A DNA stretch of 64,000 bases from Nemertoderma westbladi (lineage: Eukaryota; Xenacoelomorpha; Nemertodermatida; Nemertodermatidae). The notes beneath the pieces were generated by a model. The model did not search any database. It was given only the letters and a program-made list of their open reading frames with translations, and had not been told where the DNA came from. Positions 47,946-59,008 of the stretch are shown here, piece by piece; within the stretch, counting starts at the first letter, position 1; every line of letters starts with the position of its first letter. A program made the translations under genes and the position numbers. The DNA is taken from contig JAUCBJ010001842.1 in NCBI GenBank assembly GCA_032718475.1, forward strand, positions 1-64,000. Reading direction: 5' to 3'.

Positions 47946-50569
47946 TTAGGTTTTGGATTAACCGGAACGACGTTTTACGTGGCGTATTCATAATTACAGG
48001 ATTAATAAAGGCAAGGAAGGGTCTTTCACCACGTGGATATATACGAAATGAAGTTGTTTATTTACCGTATGGCCATTTCACCCTACCGGGCGTCTTCAGC
48101 GGTATATTCAAATAAAATAACGTTAAAATGTAATTAAATTTAAAATTAGTTCTCAATTTAAAAGTTTAGGGTACCTACCAAGCAGCATTTACAGTAAATA
48201 ACGAGAAATTTACATTGAAATATTACGGGCCTAATTAAAACAGTTAAACATTGTGAGTACCGGTAGCGCAGTTGCGTAGTTGTGGTGGGGCTACGACGCT
48301 ACTGCCTAAGCACTGACTGCCGGTCAGCAGGCTGCATACGTGTACCGTGTGTACGGTATGTTGCACCTTTACAGTAGATGCTAAAAATAACTAAGTAAAC
48401 ATAATTTATACAGTAGGTAGTTAATTGCGGGTGAGTGAGTGGCTTGAGGAACTTGATAATAGTGGGTTAATTTGCACCAAATAGTTAAACATTAGTATAG
48501 AATTATATTCCCTAAATGCCGTGGATTTTCAAAATTTTATTTTATTCGAATTAACTTTGTAAAAGATTGCTTTGAATCCTCATTTGTATTTGTTATATCT
48601 ATTGTACGCCTATGGGTCAAGTGGTTCAGTAGCTCAGTCGGTAGAGCGTTGGAAATTATATGTGTAGTAGGTATTGAGTTCGAATCCTAGTAAGTGCGAA
48701 TTATTTTTTGTGCAGAATTTCAACTCATTTAAATTAACCGCTACAAATTAATTGCATTTGTCTGTACCAATGAGACTGTAGTTATTTGATTGTAACCAAT
48801 GTCGTGCAAGTTATATATTAGCTGGACCAATAGCTATCTTTAAAAACCTGTTAGAACCTATAGAACAATCGAGAATTTTCTCGATTGATTGCAGCACAAA
48901 TTTGGTATATAAAGGTGCGATTTGTTCATTAGTTATCAATCTCAATACATTCTTATACTTCTCAGATTATCTTATCTTATCAATATTCTGTCGTGCTTAG
49001 TTTATTTCAGATTACATTGTATTATAATTATATCTTCTGTAATAAAGTCAGAATTATCGCTAATCTGCTTTTTTCTATCTGTTTTACCATGATTCACCAC
49101 GGTGAACCCAACTAAGGGACAGGATGGCCAGCTAGAGATCGGGCCGCAGCAATGAACGGGAACATCGGGGGAATGTAGACAAGAGACAACCCGCAATACC
49201 ATCTTGAGTTATTCGCCCATCGCCTGAAAGGTTAGACAGCGTTCGACGCCTCGCTACCTAAGCGTAAGACCAAAGATCAAAAGGTAGAAGTAGTGACACG
49301 CTGTGAGCCTAAAATAATTACATCTTAGGGACTGTGCTGTCTTGATTCAGGAAAAAACCACAGTAGACCTTCACATTCCTACGGGGGGGGAGAGCGCAGG
49401 CAGATACTAGTACGCAGATAGGACGTAGGCACACCGGTACGAAGCATACAAATTGGTAGGGTGCAGCAAACTGTACGCCTAACTCTTGCTAAGTACAGGT
49501 GCGTTTGCGACTATTTGCAGTACAACGGTGTCCATTGCATTAGAACTTGTAGGCTAGGAGGGTTGCTGTGTTTTCACCTGAATTGGGATTGTACCGTTCA
49601 GGCGGTAGGGCAGTTTACAGCTAGGCGCAAATAAATTGAGGCTATTAGGGATACTAACATCTACCGTGTCCCCGCCAACGCCCTAATAGGAAGTTACCCG
49701 GACTACCTGGGTGACTAAAGTTCTAGATAAGAGCCAGGATAGCTATTAGTAACTGTACGCCTACAGTAGTAAACTAACACATCTCTTCTTAGTATCAGGG
49801 ACCTGGTACCTAAAATTGCCGAATTCTGGGCGTAGCATTAACCTTATGCCTGAATTTGAGTCCTGGAAATACGCAAGAGGGGAAGGAACCTTATCATTCG
49901 TGAGTATTGGACCTACAAGTTACAAAATTAGAATATTCGTAAATGCACACCGTACCCAGTAATTATATATGTGAAGGAGCAAAACTGCCTTTGACCATTC
50001 AGAATTAACACACGCGCGTTAGAAATTATTTACACCTCAAAATATATAAAATTAACTTTTGTCCTTACTGTGTTTTGCCCGCTAGTTAGACATCTCCAAA
50101 TCTCTGCCTGTACCTAGCTAGCGTCTCTTCGCCCAACCATATAAATCACACCGCGGCAAAGTGTACGAGCCTCTTAGTCCGTCAGTGAGTCAGCCTGATT
50201 TTAGGATTCGCTGCGCGGGATTTTGTTTTATCGAAGTTTGTCTGCTCGTAGACTGTTTTCTGCCTCACCGGTTATAAGAGATCGATACTGCAATATATTC
50301 GCTTACTTAGAGTTTACTGTTTTGGTGAGAAGGTCGGATTTATGATTTGATTTACAAACTTTACAGTAGGATATTGCAGGTATTGTTACTGTCTCTTCCA
50401 ATAATTAGAAAATTTAATAATATATGTGTTATTTTGCACCAAACATATACCGCTATAATATACCGCTGAAGACGCCCGGTAGGGTGAAATGGCCATACGG
50501 TAAATAAACAACTTCATTTCGTATATATCCACGTGGTGAAAGACCCTTCCTTGCCTTTATTAATCCTGT
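47946..50569. mobile_element. Element with 113-bp near-identical inverted repeats and 12-bp flanking duplication
   Basis: Inverted repeats at 47995-48109 and 50457-50569 match essentially base for base (TACAGGATTAATAAAGGCAA to GCGTCTTCAGCGGTATAT). The whole is flanked by AACAACAAAGAT at 47934-47945 and 50570-50581, which looks like a target-site duplication of SINE-tail sequence. About 49 bp outside the left arm (47946-47994) has no partner on the right. The 2.3-kb interior has no domain-bearing ORF. The class is unclear: long-TIR or foldback element. Confidence 0.75.
48621..48698 (+). ncRNA. tRNA-like sequence (probable SINE head or tRNA relic)
   Basis: A box AGTAGCTCAGTCGGTAGAGC with a good D-arm, and B box GAGTTCGAATCCTAG. 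The acceptor stem does not pair and the T stem has mismatches, so this is not a functional tRNA. Sequence differs from the other SINEs here. Confidence 0.5.
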
Positions 50570-51830
50570 AACAACAAAGATGGGATTCTTAAATTTTATA
50601 CTTAATTAGTTAAATATTCATATTCAATTCAAAATAGTTGAAATTTTAGTTAACTTTTAGTTCAACTGTGATTTTCGATTTAGTCACCCAAAAATTAGTT
50701 GCTGATAATAGGCATAATGAAAGTACAAAGCCGGCCTGGGTTATTTATGAAAATATTTTTTCAATGATATTAATTGTTAATAACTTCACTGAAAAAAGTA
50801 AGTGGTGGTATTTTGTTAAAAAACTGCCGGTTTGCAAGAACTACCTGGGGTTGTTTTGCAACGAAAACCACCGCAGGTTGTTTTTACAAACCGGCGGTAA
50901 ATAAACGTCGCCAAGAACTGGCAGTTGTGCAAACCGGGGGTTGATTATCTCTCGTAAAACTGGCGGTTCCATAACCCCCAGTTGTTTAGAACCTAAAAAT
51001 GCGTTGTAAAACCTCTGGTATTTTTTATCGCAAGGAACTGCCGGTTTCTGTAACCTCAGGTTCTGGTTTAACGCAAATTCCCGGTCGAATACTTAATCGG
51101 CATTTATTAACCTATGGTTTACTGCTGGTAACTGGCGTTTCAACTATTTAAAACTGCCGGTTTTCTCAAAAAACCACAGGTAAAACGACAACCAAATAAA
51201 CCAGTTTTTACGAAACCGCCGTTTAATTAACAGTCAACTGGCGGTTTTATTTGAGAAAACTGGCGGTAATTTTAATAAACTGAGGCTTTAATTTATTTAT
51301 AACCTATGGTTATAAAAGAAAAACCCACGGTTAAAACGTTACTAACCTGTGGTTATAAAGAGTAAAAAAAACTTGAACCTGTGGTTATCTGAAAATAATG
51401 TTTGGTTAGGAGCACAGGACATTCAGGGCAAACATGAAGCTCAATGTTACAACATGGAGATATGGGGGTGAAAGCCTACCTTATCTAATCCCTACACCCT
51501 ACCCTACGCTTACGGCCTATGGCCAATGCATACAATACTCTACATACACATTGGATACACACGGCTAAGTATATAGGAAAATATTTAATTCATTTAGATT
51601 TATGGATATCCTAATTAATTTTAGTTGATGATCAACAAATAGTGTTTTGATTATTAATTTTAATATCATTTGTCTTCTTTTCAGCCATATTAGATAATTC
51701 TTTTCAATTAATTTATATAAATTAATTAATTTTAACCAAGTTTAATTCATAATTTAAAATTATGTTTTGATTATATATATTTACTTTTTATATTTACATA
51801 TACAAACTGGCAGTTATTAGTTTGTAAATG

Positions 51831-52165
51831 TGTGTGTGGTTCTGTGATAAACTGGCAGTTATTATTGCGAATCTGCGGTTCTACTGTATATCTGTGGTTC
51901 TGTGATAAACTGGCAGTCATTATTGTAAATCTGTGGTTCTGTGATAAACTGGCAGTCATTATTGTAAATCTGTAGTTCTGTGATAAACTGGCAGTTATTA
52001 TTGTAAATCTGTAGTTCTGTGATAAACTGGCAGTTATTATTGTAAATCTGTGGTTCTGTGATAAACTGGCAGTTATTATTGTAAATCTGTGGTTCTGTGA
52101 TAAACTGGCAGTTATTATTGTAAATCTGTGCTTCTGTGATAAACTGGCAGTTATTATTGTAAATT
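51831..52165. repeat. 39-bp tandem repeat (about 8 copies)
   Basis: Unit TGTGGTTCTGTGATAAACTG plus GCAGTTATTATTGTAAATC, inside the TIR element 50787-52900. It repeats the element's own CTGTGGTT/AACTGGCAG words. Confidence 0.9.
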
Positions 52166-52285
52166 AGTTATATCATAACACGCGCCTCTGTAATACAGAA
52201 ATAACGGCATTACCAGTTGAATTACACAACTTAGGGTTCTTTGTATGTATAGTAAAAACCGGCAATTGTGAAAATACAACCGCCA

Positions 52286-52660
52286 TTTTTACATTTCATA
52301 AAAACCGCCGGTTTGAAAACTACATACGTGTTTATTAACAAGAACCGACAGTTTGAATATAAGACCACCATTTTTACATTTCATAAAAACCGCCGGTTTG
52401 AAAACTACATACGTGTTTATTAACAAGAACCGACAGTTTGAATATAAGACCACCAGTTTTACATTTCATAAAAACCGCCGGTTTGAAAACTACATACGTG
52501 TTTATTAACAAGAACCGACAGTTTGAATATAAGACCACCATTTTTACATTTCATAAAAACCGCCGGTTTGAAAACTACATACGTGTTTATTAACAAGAAC
52601 CGACAGTTTTAATATAAAACCGCCATTTTTACATTTCATAAAAACCGCCGGTTTGAAAAT
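52286..52660. repeat. 85-bp tandem repeat (about 4.4 copies)
   Basis: Units start TTTTTACATTTCATAAAAAC at 52286, 52371, 52456 and 52541, then a partial copy near 52626. Each holds CCGCCGGTTTG and GAACCGACAGTTTG. Inside the TIR element 50787-52900. Confidence 0.92.
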
Positions 52661-52900
52661 TTAATAACCACCTTTTTAATACAACCGTCACTTTCTATGC
52701 AAAATTCCGCAATGACTACAGGTTTCGTTTCAGGTAATATAACCAATATATCTTAAACCGCCGGTTTAATACCGTAACCGGAGGTTACTACCAGCCACTT
52801 TTGTATGATCCATACTAACCCCCGGTTTATCAATCACTACCGCAAGAACCTATCCATAACCAATGGTTAAAAAATCGACCGGCACTTACTTTTTTCAGTG

Positions 52901-53262
52901 TAGACATACCCTTGAACTATATGGTCATTGCCACTTTAAACCGGCAAAATTTTAGAAAAAACTTTAAATATTCATATCTTTTGATTGTGTGAATGAAATA
53001 CGACAATTTTTGGTTCGTTTTGTAGCTCTTGATAAACCCCATAGAATACTTTATTTATAACAATTTACAATAACTATTAATCCTATTTCATTTGTATTTT
53101 TCCTTTTTATAGTAGATCCAGTGTAGATCTTGGGCGAAACTTTAAACGTATACGTTTTTAGAACGCAGCTCCAAAGATACCAAAGGCAGAGATGTTTTAG
53201 TTTTTATATGTTTTGAAGAGACAATATGTGAAACAAATAAAAATTTGGTTCAGGACATATAT
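52901..53262. repeat. 360-bp dispersed repeat, copy 2
   Basis: Second copy of 42481-42845, starting exactly where the TIR element ends. A small internal difference (GATAAACCCCATAG versus ATAGAGCTGAGTTCTATAG) lies near 53030. Confidence 0.85.
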
Positions 53263-53924
53263 TTATTTCGTCACTGGAAACATGGGGTTTGAAAATATGG
53301 GTTTTCTCAAAAAATATTACCGAACTTTGAAGGTTCACTGTTACTGGTAAATTAGGTCTATTAGCACAATTACGAGACCATTTTGAAGATAATTTTCTAT
53401 ATAACCAATTGAGATGACTATATCATCTCCTATAGCGAAGCTGTTACCGAGAATGTAACATAAACTCCGAAAAAACATAAAAATGTAGATCGTGAACTCA
53501 ATTTTCGAGGTGCTAAAATTGGTTAAGTTCACGTGTTTATATTGAGTCACCACTAGTTTAAATACTTCCAAGGTGCTCAACCATGAAATAAATCACTGTT
53601 AGTCGAAATCGACTGTTTGTTCCACGCCGAGCATAAAATCAGTCGACTTTGGAAAAACTCACACGAACTTCGCCCAAGATCTACAAATTGTTTATCCAAA
53701 GTATAAACTTTTTAATTTGGAGTCAGGGTAGCTCGTAAGGATCTCAAGGCTCTGGAGAAGGATTACGAGGAGGTCGGAGTTCCTCATAGTCCTCGGAGTT
53801 CATACTTTAATTATAGTATAATTAAATTATATTCTGGAATAATTTGTTTATGTATGATTAGCTAGGCAATATAGATATTGTATAGGCATACCGCTGCTGC
53901 CATCCAACTCATAAAATAAATAAC
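53263..53924. other. LAP intron stretch, no gene seen
   Basis: AT-rich. A 79-codon minus frame (53341-53580) has no recognisable domain and is probably chance. Confidence 0.55.
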
Positions 53925-54312
53925 ACGTTCTAGAATATTGTGTATTTATTAAATAGAATAAATGGCCTGCAGCGAACAATAATTCTTACAATCTTTGAAC
54001 GCCTATATCTCAGCTGTTTCTCAAAGAAATTCAGATATTGTTACATATTTGGAATCCTTTCATCGCAAGCTTTCTATTGATATGGAAAAATACGACTGGC
54101 AATGATATGGATGGTGCGATTTCGCAAAAGACACTATTTTAAAACGCTTATAAAAAAAAACATTTTAAGGCGAAATAGAAAATTACGGTTGTTGAACTTG
54201 TTGTGTTTTAAATTTCAAGCAATATGATAAAGATTTTTAGAAAAATCTGGGGGGGGGGGGGGGGTGTCCGTGTCATCAGAAAATGACACTATATTACGGG
54301 TCATGGTGTATA
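53925..54312. mobile_element. MITE remnant related to the element at 6256-6875
   Basis: Shares GTTCTAGAA ... AATGGCCTGCAGC (inverted), CCTATATCTCAGCTGTTTC, a G run of about 16 (54249-54264), and the end TGACACTATATTACGGGTCATGGTGTATA with the family. Only about one arm plus the centre is present. Confidence 0.65.
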
Positions 54313-55132
54313 TACATACATACAGACAAACCAAACACTGCTAAAGTAAAAGTTAAAAAAATGTAGTAAGGAAGAGAGGAAACCAATTTTAACCAAAAAA
54401 GATGGAATCGCTTAAAAAATAAAATTTCCAATCGATGTTTCTCGAGTTGGGTGGCATTTGTATCGAGGATCACAGCAATACAAAGCCAGAACTGATCTCG
54501 CTGCTGGACTTGTTCCTAGCCAAATAATGCCTTTGGATGTATTTCGCAGAAAACTATATACTATAAACTTAGACTATGAAATACACACGGCGCTCTTTGT
54601 CTTTTTAGAATGTCGCCTGAAATGTTTGTTTGTATTTTTTCAATCTAATGATAACTGGAACAAAACGGAACACGGAGGGGATGGATTAATATCGTTGTTT
54701 CTTAAATTGGTACTCTTTCGTCCGAAAATACCCAAAAATCTGAAGTAAAAGGAGTAATTTTTTTCCTTAGGGAAAAAAGTATCCCATAGGATTGCATTGA
54801 TTTTACTTTTTCCCGGCGAAATTATTACATTTGATGTCGAAATTCGATGATTTGGTGTCGAAAGAGCTTCGAAATAAGTAGAAAAGGTTTTCACTTAATT
54901 TGAGCAAAATCCATGCACACACTCAGAAGTGTCACTCTGGTGTCTGTAGGTCGTATTCCAAAACATAAACCAATTAATATCCAATATTCTGGTTTATTTG
55001 ATTGGAATTGCTGTAATTACTAAAATACTGTACTGTAGTGCGTTCAATTTATTTTGTAACACTTCTTAGTTCAATGTTTTATTCAGGAATTAAGCAAGAA
55101 AAAAACAATTTAAGAATAAACTTTGGAACCGC
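54313..55132. other. LAP intron stretch with dispersed repeat copy 2
   Basis: Positions about 54750-54817 are the reverse complement of 41212-41276 (CCTTAGGGAAAAAAGT, CCCATAGGATTGCATTG, ACTTTTTCCCGG). Otherwise AT-rich; the 96-codon plus frame at 54458-54748 shows no domain. Confidence 0.55.
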
Positions 55133-55173
55133 ATTACTTGGGAAAAATACGTTGGACATTTTTCCCAAGTAAT
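55133..55173. repeat. Perfect hairpin (15-bp stem, 11-nt loop)
   Basis: ATTACTTGGGAAAAA (55133-55147) and its exact complement (55159-55173). A second, imperfect inverted pair (CACTTTACAGTGTAATGATC ... GAGGATCAGAACACCGTAAAGT) flanks 55209-55304. Probably a MITE remnant. Confidence 0.75.
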
Positions 55174-55620
55174 AATAACTATATTTACATACTTGTGTGT
55201 AAATTAGCACTTTACAGTGTAATGATCCGAGTGGCTTTGTTACACGAACGAACGTTAGTGAGTGAGTGAAAATAAAGCCACGAGGATCAGAACACCGTAA
55301 AGTACTTTGCAACAAACAAGTATGTATGTAGTTTTATTCCAAAATTTTAACATTACGAAATGTGTACATATACATTATAAGTGATAGAAACTGTAGAAAT
55401 TAAATTAGTTGCTGTATAAATAAATGTAAAAATTACATAAATTATGTTATAAATAAGTTAGCTTATATTTATGGTGGCGTTTGGAGCCATGTTATAATAT
55501 TATAGCTAGGCTCTACTGGTTATTAATAGCTATACCCCGTCTACCGGTAGGCAAATGCAGTAGGCCTATCTGGCTGTCAGGCAAATACCACCTATTGTTT
55601 ACGTGGTAACCCATGACGGC

Positions 55621-55655
55621 GTTAAGTAATGTCCACTAAGGGGACATTACTTAAC
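55621..55655. repeat. Perfect hairpin (14-bp stem)
   Basis: GTTAAGTAATGTCC and its complement around a 7-nt loop (ACTAAGG). Confidence 0.75.
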
Positions 55656-56663
55656 GGATAACACCAAATACAATACTAATTCTTCAGGCCAATACAATAC
55701 TGTAATGTCCTCTATTTGTAAAGTGCTAAATAACAACTCGCTGTTAATACTAACGGCGTTGAATAATGTTACTATTTTGGAATAATAAATAATTATTTTT
55801 AAAGTACCGGGCCGCGCTGCGGTTGGATTGGTAATTTGGATGAGATACCGGGATGGATATCAGAGATAATTATTTCATGTAGGGAATTATCCAATGCGGA
55901 ATCAACCGTGGTGGAATTGTACGGGGCAGAATTTTGTAAAATAATCTGCTTTGAGATAAATTAGTGTATGTTATTACTTTACTAAGGCAGAGAATTACTA
56001 TAGTAACCAACTTTGAAATAAAACTTTGGCATAAGTTTTGTAGACTTTGAATCGATAGTATATCCAAAGTCTATAACATCAAAATGTAGACTTTGGAATT
56101 TTATATCAAGTTCTACATGAAAATTTGTAGTTGTGAGTTTTACCTCAATAACTTTCCACAACCTGAATCAACTTACGTTTTATTATCAGATTCGTTTTCA
56201 GCACGAAAAAAGCAATCGAATGATATTAAGATACTTGTTGCATAAAAGTTGCGCTTTTTGCCGCTTTAAAGTGACAGTGATCATATATAAAAAGCCTATT
56301 TTTTTATTCTAGAAAATTTTGTAACAATCAATTGTATGCAAATCATTGTATAATTTAGCCTCAAACATATAAAATACTAATTGTTGTATTAGCTAATGAT
56401 TTTGCTAGTTAGCAATTATTTTGTATTAATTTTAGTTTTATATCTAATCATAAAATAATAAATATAAAAACTGGCTAAATTTATAAATTTACTTTCATGC
56501 TGCATTAATAAAATAAAAAATGTTCTAGAACATAAAAACATTTTTATCTTAAAACATTTCTTTTTAAATAATGAAAGGTAACAAATGAATGTGTCAATAA
56601 TGTAGCGAAAACTATCTTATTGTACAAAACAAATGATATAATAATATGAACAATGATATATAA
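55656..56663. other. LAP intron stretch, no gene seen
   Basis: Very AT-rich. A 65-codon minus frame (55870-56067) looks like chance. Nothing recognised. Confidence 0.55.
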
Positions 56664-56918
56664 TCAAGGCGACAATCCGACTAGTTTACGGGGTCCCTTC
56701 ACATTATTTGGTTTCCTTATCGGAACCACAGGGAACCACTCGGTCTCTATGTAACCAACCGTCGCCCCGATCAGCACACCAACCAGCAACCAAACAAGCG
56801 ACTGAATTCCGTACCAAACTGCCGAGAACAGAGGAACCATAAAAGCCGTTCCCACAACGAGTTCCCTCTGGCCAGTCGATAAGTTCAGCATCAGTTTCGC
56901 GACCAAATTATTGTCCAT
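56664..56918 (-). CDS. Small two-helix membrane protein, unknown function
   Basis: An 84-residue single-exon ORF on the minus strand with an ATG in good context (G at -3 and G at +4). I do not recognise the family. The protein starts MDNNLVAKLMLNLSTGQREL and has a hydrophobic segment VVGTAFMVPLFSAVWYGI, then QSLVWLLVGVLIGATVGYI with glycine-spaced small residues (possible helix packing), then ETEW, and a basic tail with KPNNVKGPRK. Its base composition is clearly richer in G/C than the flanks, which supports real coding. It lies inside the 20.3-kb LAP intron on the same strand, so it is either an independent nested gene or an intronless retrocopy. No nearby AATAAA was seen on its strand. Confidence 0.6.
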   Translation of the reverse strand: MDNNLVAKLMLNLSTGQRELVVGTAFMVPLFSAVWYGIQSLVWLLVGVLIGATVGYIETEWFPVVPIRKPNNVKGPRKLVGLSP

Positions 56919-57560
56919 TACAGTTACAAATTATATTTAGCTAAATTATACGGATGTACCAGTTAATAATTAATAAAGTTCCCAAAAGTTCCAAAATAAT
57001 ATTAATTGTGTAATAAATGTATGTGTTGCTATAGTAACTAGCCCGTTACCAAGGCGTGTTACGTAGAAAATTATTTTAAGAGTTATACTTGAATTTCTTA
57101 AATAATAATTTTCGTTTAAAGCCTTTTTGCCATCTATTCTGAAACTATTATTCCGCACGTTTTTGCCTCTAAATTTGTCGGCTTTTTTCACAATTTTATG
57201 GTTTTGTTCACTACGATCGATAGGGTGACCCTTTAGATTCCGGGATGTTACGGGTTTCAACAGCGCTCATTTAAAACTTCTTATATCTGGACTTCAGAGC
57301 TGACAGACAACTCAACTTTATTTCTGAAAATTACATGATGGGCCGCGCATTCCAATCGACATCTTGAAAACTTTCGAAACAAAAGAACAGACAACTGCCA
57401 AGGCCCACTAGAGCCACTTGTCACGGATTTCATCCTAAAATTTTAGCCAACCCCAAACCGTTCCACCCTCCACCCTCTAACCGCTGACTGTATCTCAGTT
57501 AAAGTCATTATTGTCCGTGAATGAGGACATTAAAGGAGAGAATTCCATATAAATACTCAC
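56919..57560. other. LAP intron stretch next to the exon, no gene seen
   Basis: AT-rich near 56919-57160, more balanced at 57280-57480. No LRR or other domain on either strand. Confidence 0.6.
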
Positions 57561-57771
57561 CAATTCCTTAAAGTTATTGCATCCGATGTCTAATCTCTCC
57601 AGCTCACCTAGACGACCTATGGACTTTGGAATGTTTGAAAGATGATTGTCACGGAGTTCTAGAATACGTAACCTTGACAACCGGCCGAAGTTACTGGGCA
57701 GGAAATCGAGGAAACAATCGTTGAGATACAACTCGATTAGGTTTGGGAGTTGTGTTATACCTTCAGGTAAC
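57561..57771 (-). CDS. LAP-type LRR protein (Erbin/LRRC7-like), exon
   Basis: 211 nt on the minus strand after a TCTCCTAG acceptor. One base completes a Lys codon, then LPEGITQLPNLIELYLNDCF, LDFLPSNFGRLSRLRILELR, DNHLSNIPKSIGRLGELERL and DIGCNNFKEL follow before a GTGAGT donor. The string L-Y-L-N-D-x-F-L-x-F-L-P-x-N-F-G-R-L is a strong Erbin/LRRC7 signature, closer than Scribble. The upstream exon supplies SVNPIGK-, giving the family's N-P-I-x-K-L-P join. The next exon is 20.3 kb away at 37274. Confidence 0.94.
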
Positions 57772-57810
57772 CTAGGAGATATAGATGCAGTTCGGTAAAT
57801 ACAAGATATT

Positions 57811-57960
57811 TATTATATTGTGTATAATGTACGACTTTATTTCACGCCGGTAACGAGTGTTAATATTTACACGAACGAGCGGAGCGAGTTAGTGAAATAT
57901 TGAAACGAGGGGCCGAAGTGAGATATAAACTATAAAGGTACATTATACACAATATAATAT
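57811..57960. mobile_element. 150-bp MITE with 22-bp terminal inverted repeats
   Basis: TATTATATTGTGTATAATGT (57811) is inverted at 57938-57959. The centre has GAGCGGAGCGAGTTAGTG and GGGGCCGAAGTGAG. It lies about 40 bp upstream of the acceptor of the exon at 57771. Confidence 0.8.
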
Positions 57961-58811
57961 GTTGTTTTATTGTTTGTTTTATTGTTATATAATGTTTTAT
58001 TGTAAATTTTCTGGATTACTTAACGCCCGTCTATGGACAAGCCGTAAATAATCCACGTATTTATTTCTTGCACGCGTTGTCTTGGTTAAATATTAGTAAC
58101 ATAGTGTATTATTATATCTTGCAGCCGCTACATTTTAGACTGCCGGCGATCGACGTATTAATTTAGTTGGCGACCCATAGTATAGCTATAGGGCATTATT
58201 CGTATCGAGTTTACTAGTCACAAAAAAGGCGTGTAATAAAATTTCGAGATTTGGGTTCTATAGATACTTTTTAATCTTAGATATATTCCGTAAGTGGTAG
58301 GATGAACTGCGCACTGTGTTGGAGGTCTCTTTCTCGAGTGACACATGGGAATCCTAGATGAATCCAATATTACGTGCCTATGGTCAGGGTCATTGAACCT
58401 ACTATCGCCTAATTGAGATTGTAAGAGAACTCGCAGTTATGGCGGTATAGAGAAGACATACAATGAAGCCATTATTTATGAACTTCTCTATATCGCACAA
58501 TACTGAAACAGGTTTGTGTTAAAAATAATATTCCAAAATACAAACAACTCCAATACAACGGTTCGAGTTACTATTAATAGTTGTCAATATATTCCTCAAA
58601 GAGTCGTAGGCGTGGCCCAATGTTGAGTAGAGCCGCCCGACGCCTGTTAAAGTGCAATAACTCAAAACCACAAATTATACCCTAGTTCCATGATTTAATG
58701 GAGCCTAGAGCCCTTCATCCCCCTCATAAAAACTCGGTTTGCGATTTGTAATTATTGATAAGATGAGGAAAAAAGGTCAAATTCACCCTGGCTTTATAGC
58801 TAATAACTCAC
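57961..58811. other. LAP intron stretch, no gene seen
   Basis: Intron between the LAP exons ending at 58812 and starting at 57771. No repeats or ORFs of note. Confidence 0.6.
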
Positions 58812-59008
58812 TTCCCAATAGGGTTGACACTCGCGTTCAAGTACTTCAACTGACGGCAACACTTAATGGCGTCTGGGAAACCAATCACGGCGTTCTTACT
58901 AATGTCCAGATGGACTAAGTTCATGAGGTTTGCGATAGAGGGCGACAGTAAACACAGGTCGTTGTCAGTCAGTATGAGAACCCGGAGGTAATAACATTGG
59001 AACAGCGA
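58812..59008 (-). CDS. LAP-type LRR protein (Erbin/LRRC7-like), first visible exon
   Basis: 197 nt on the minus strand. The start is set by the acceptor TTATTTATCTCTTATAG (AG at 59010-59009), after which SLFQCYYLRVLILTDNDLCL, LSPSIANLMNLVHLDISKNA and VIGFPDAIKCCRQLKYLNAS lead to VNPIG, ending AA before a GTGAGT donor. The first residues match the family's L-F-x-C-x-x-L, which confirms this acceptor. With the other three exons it gives 249 codons covering about eleven LRRs of the N-terminal scaffold domain. Earlier exons (start, first repeats) lie beyond the array and the window end. The exon's 5' edge is the founder of the 63/66-bp minisatellite. Confidence 0.92.

Larger units (their letters stand above)
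50787..52900. mobile_element. TIR element rich in short CCGGTT-type palindromic words
   Basis: Terminal repeats CACTGAAAAAAGTAAGTG (50787-50804) and its exact complement at 52883-52900. Dozens of AACTGCCGGTTT / AACCGCCGGTTT / AACCTGTGGTTT words in both orientations fill both halves. Two tandem arrays sit inside. The centre (51420-51790) lacks the words. No ORF, so non-autonomous. No obvious target-site duplication. Confidence 0.75.

Noticed and set aside
48621-48698. Functional tRNA gene
   Set aside because: A and B boxes are good but the acceptor stem does not pair and the T stem has mismatches.
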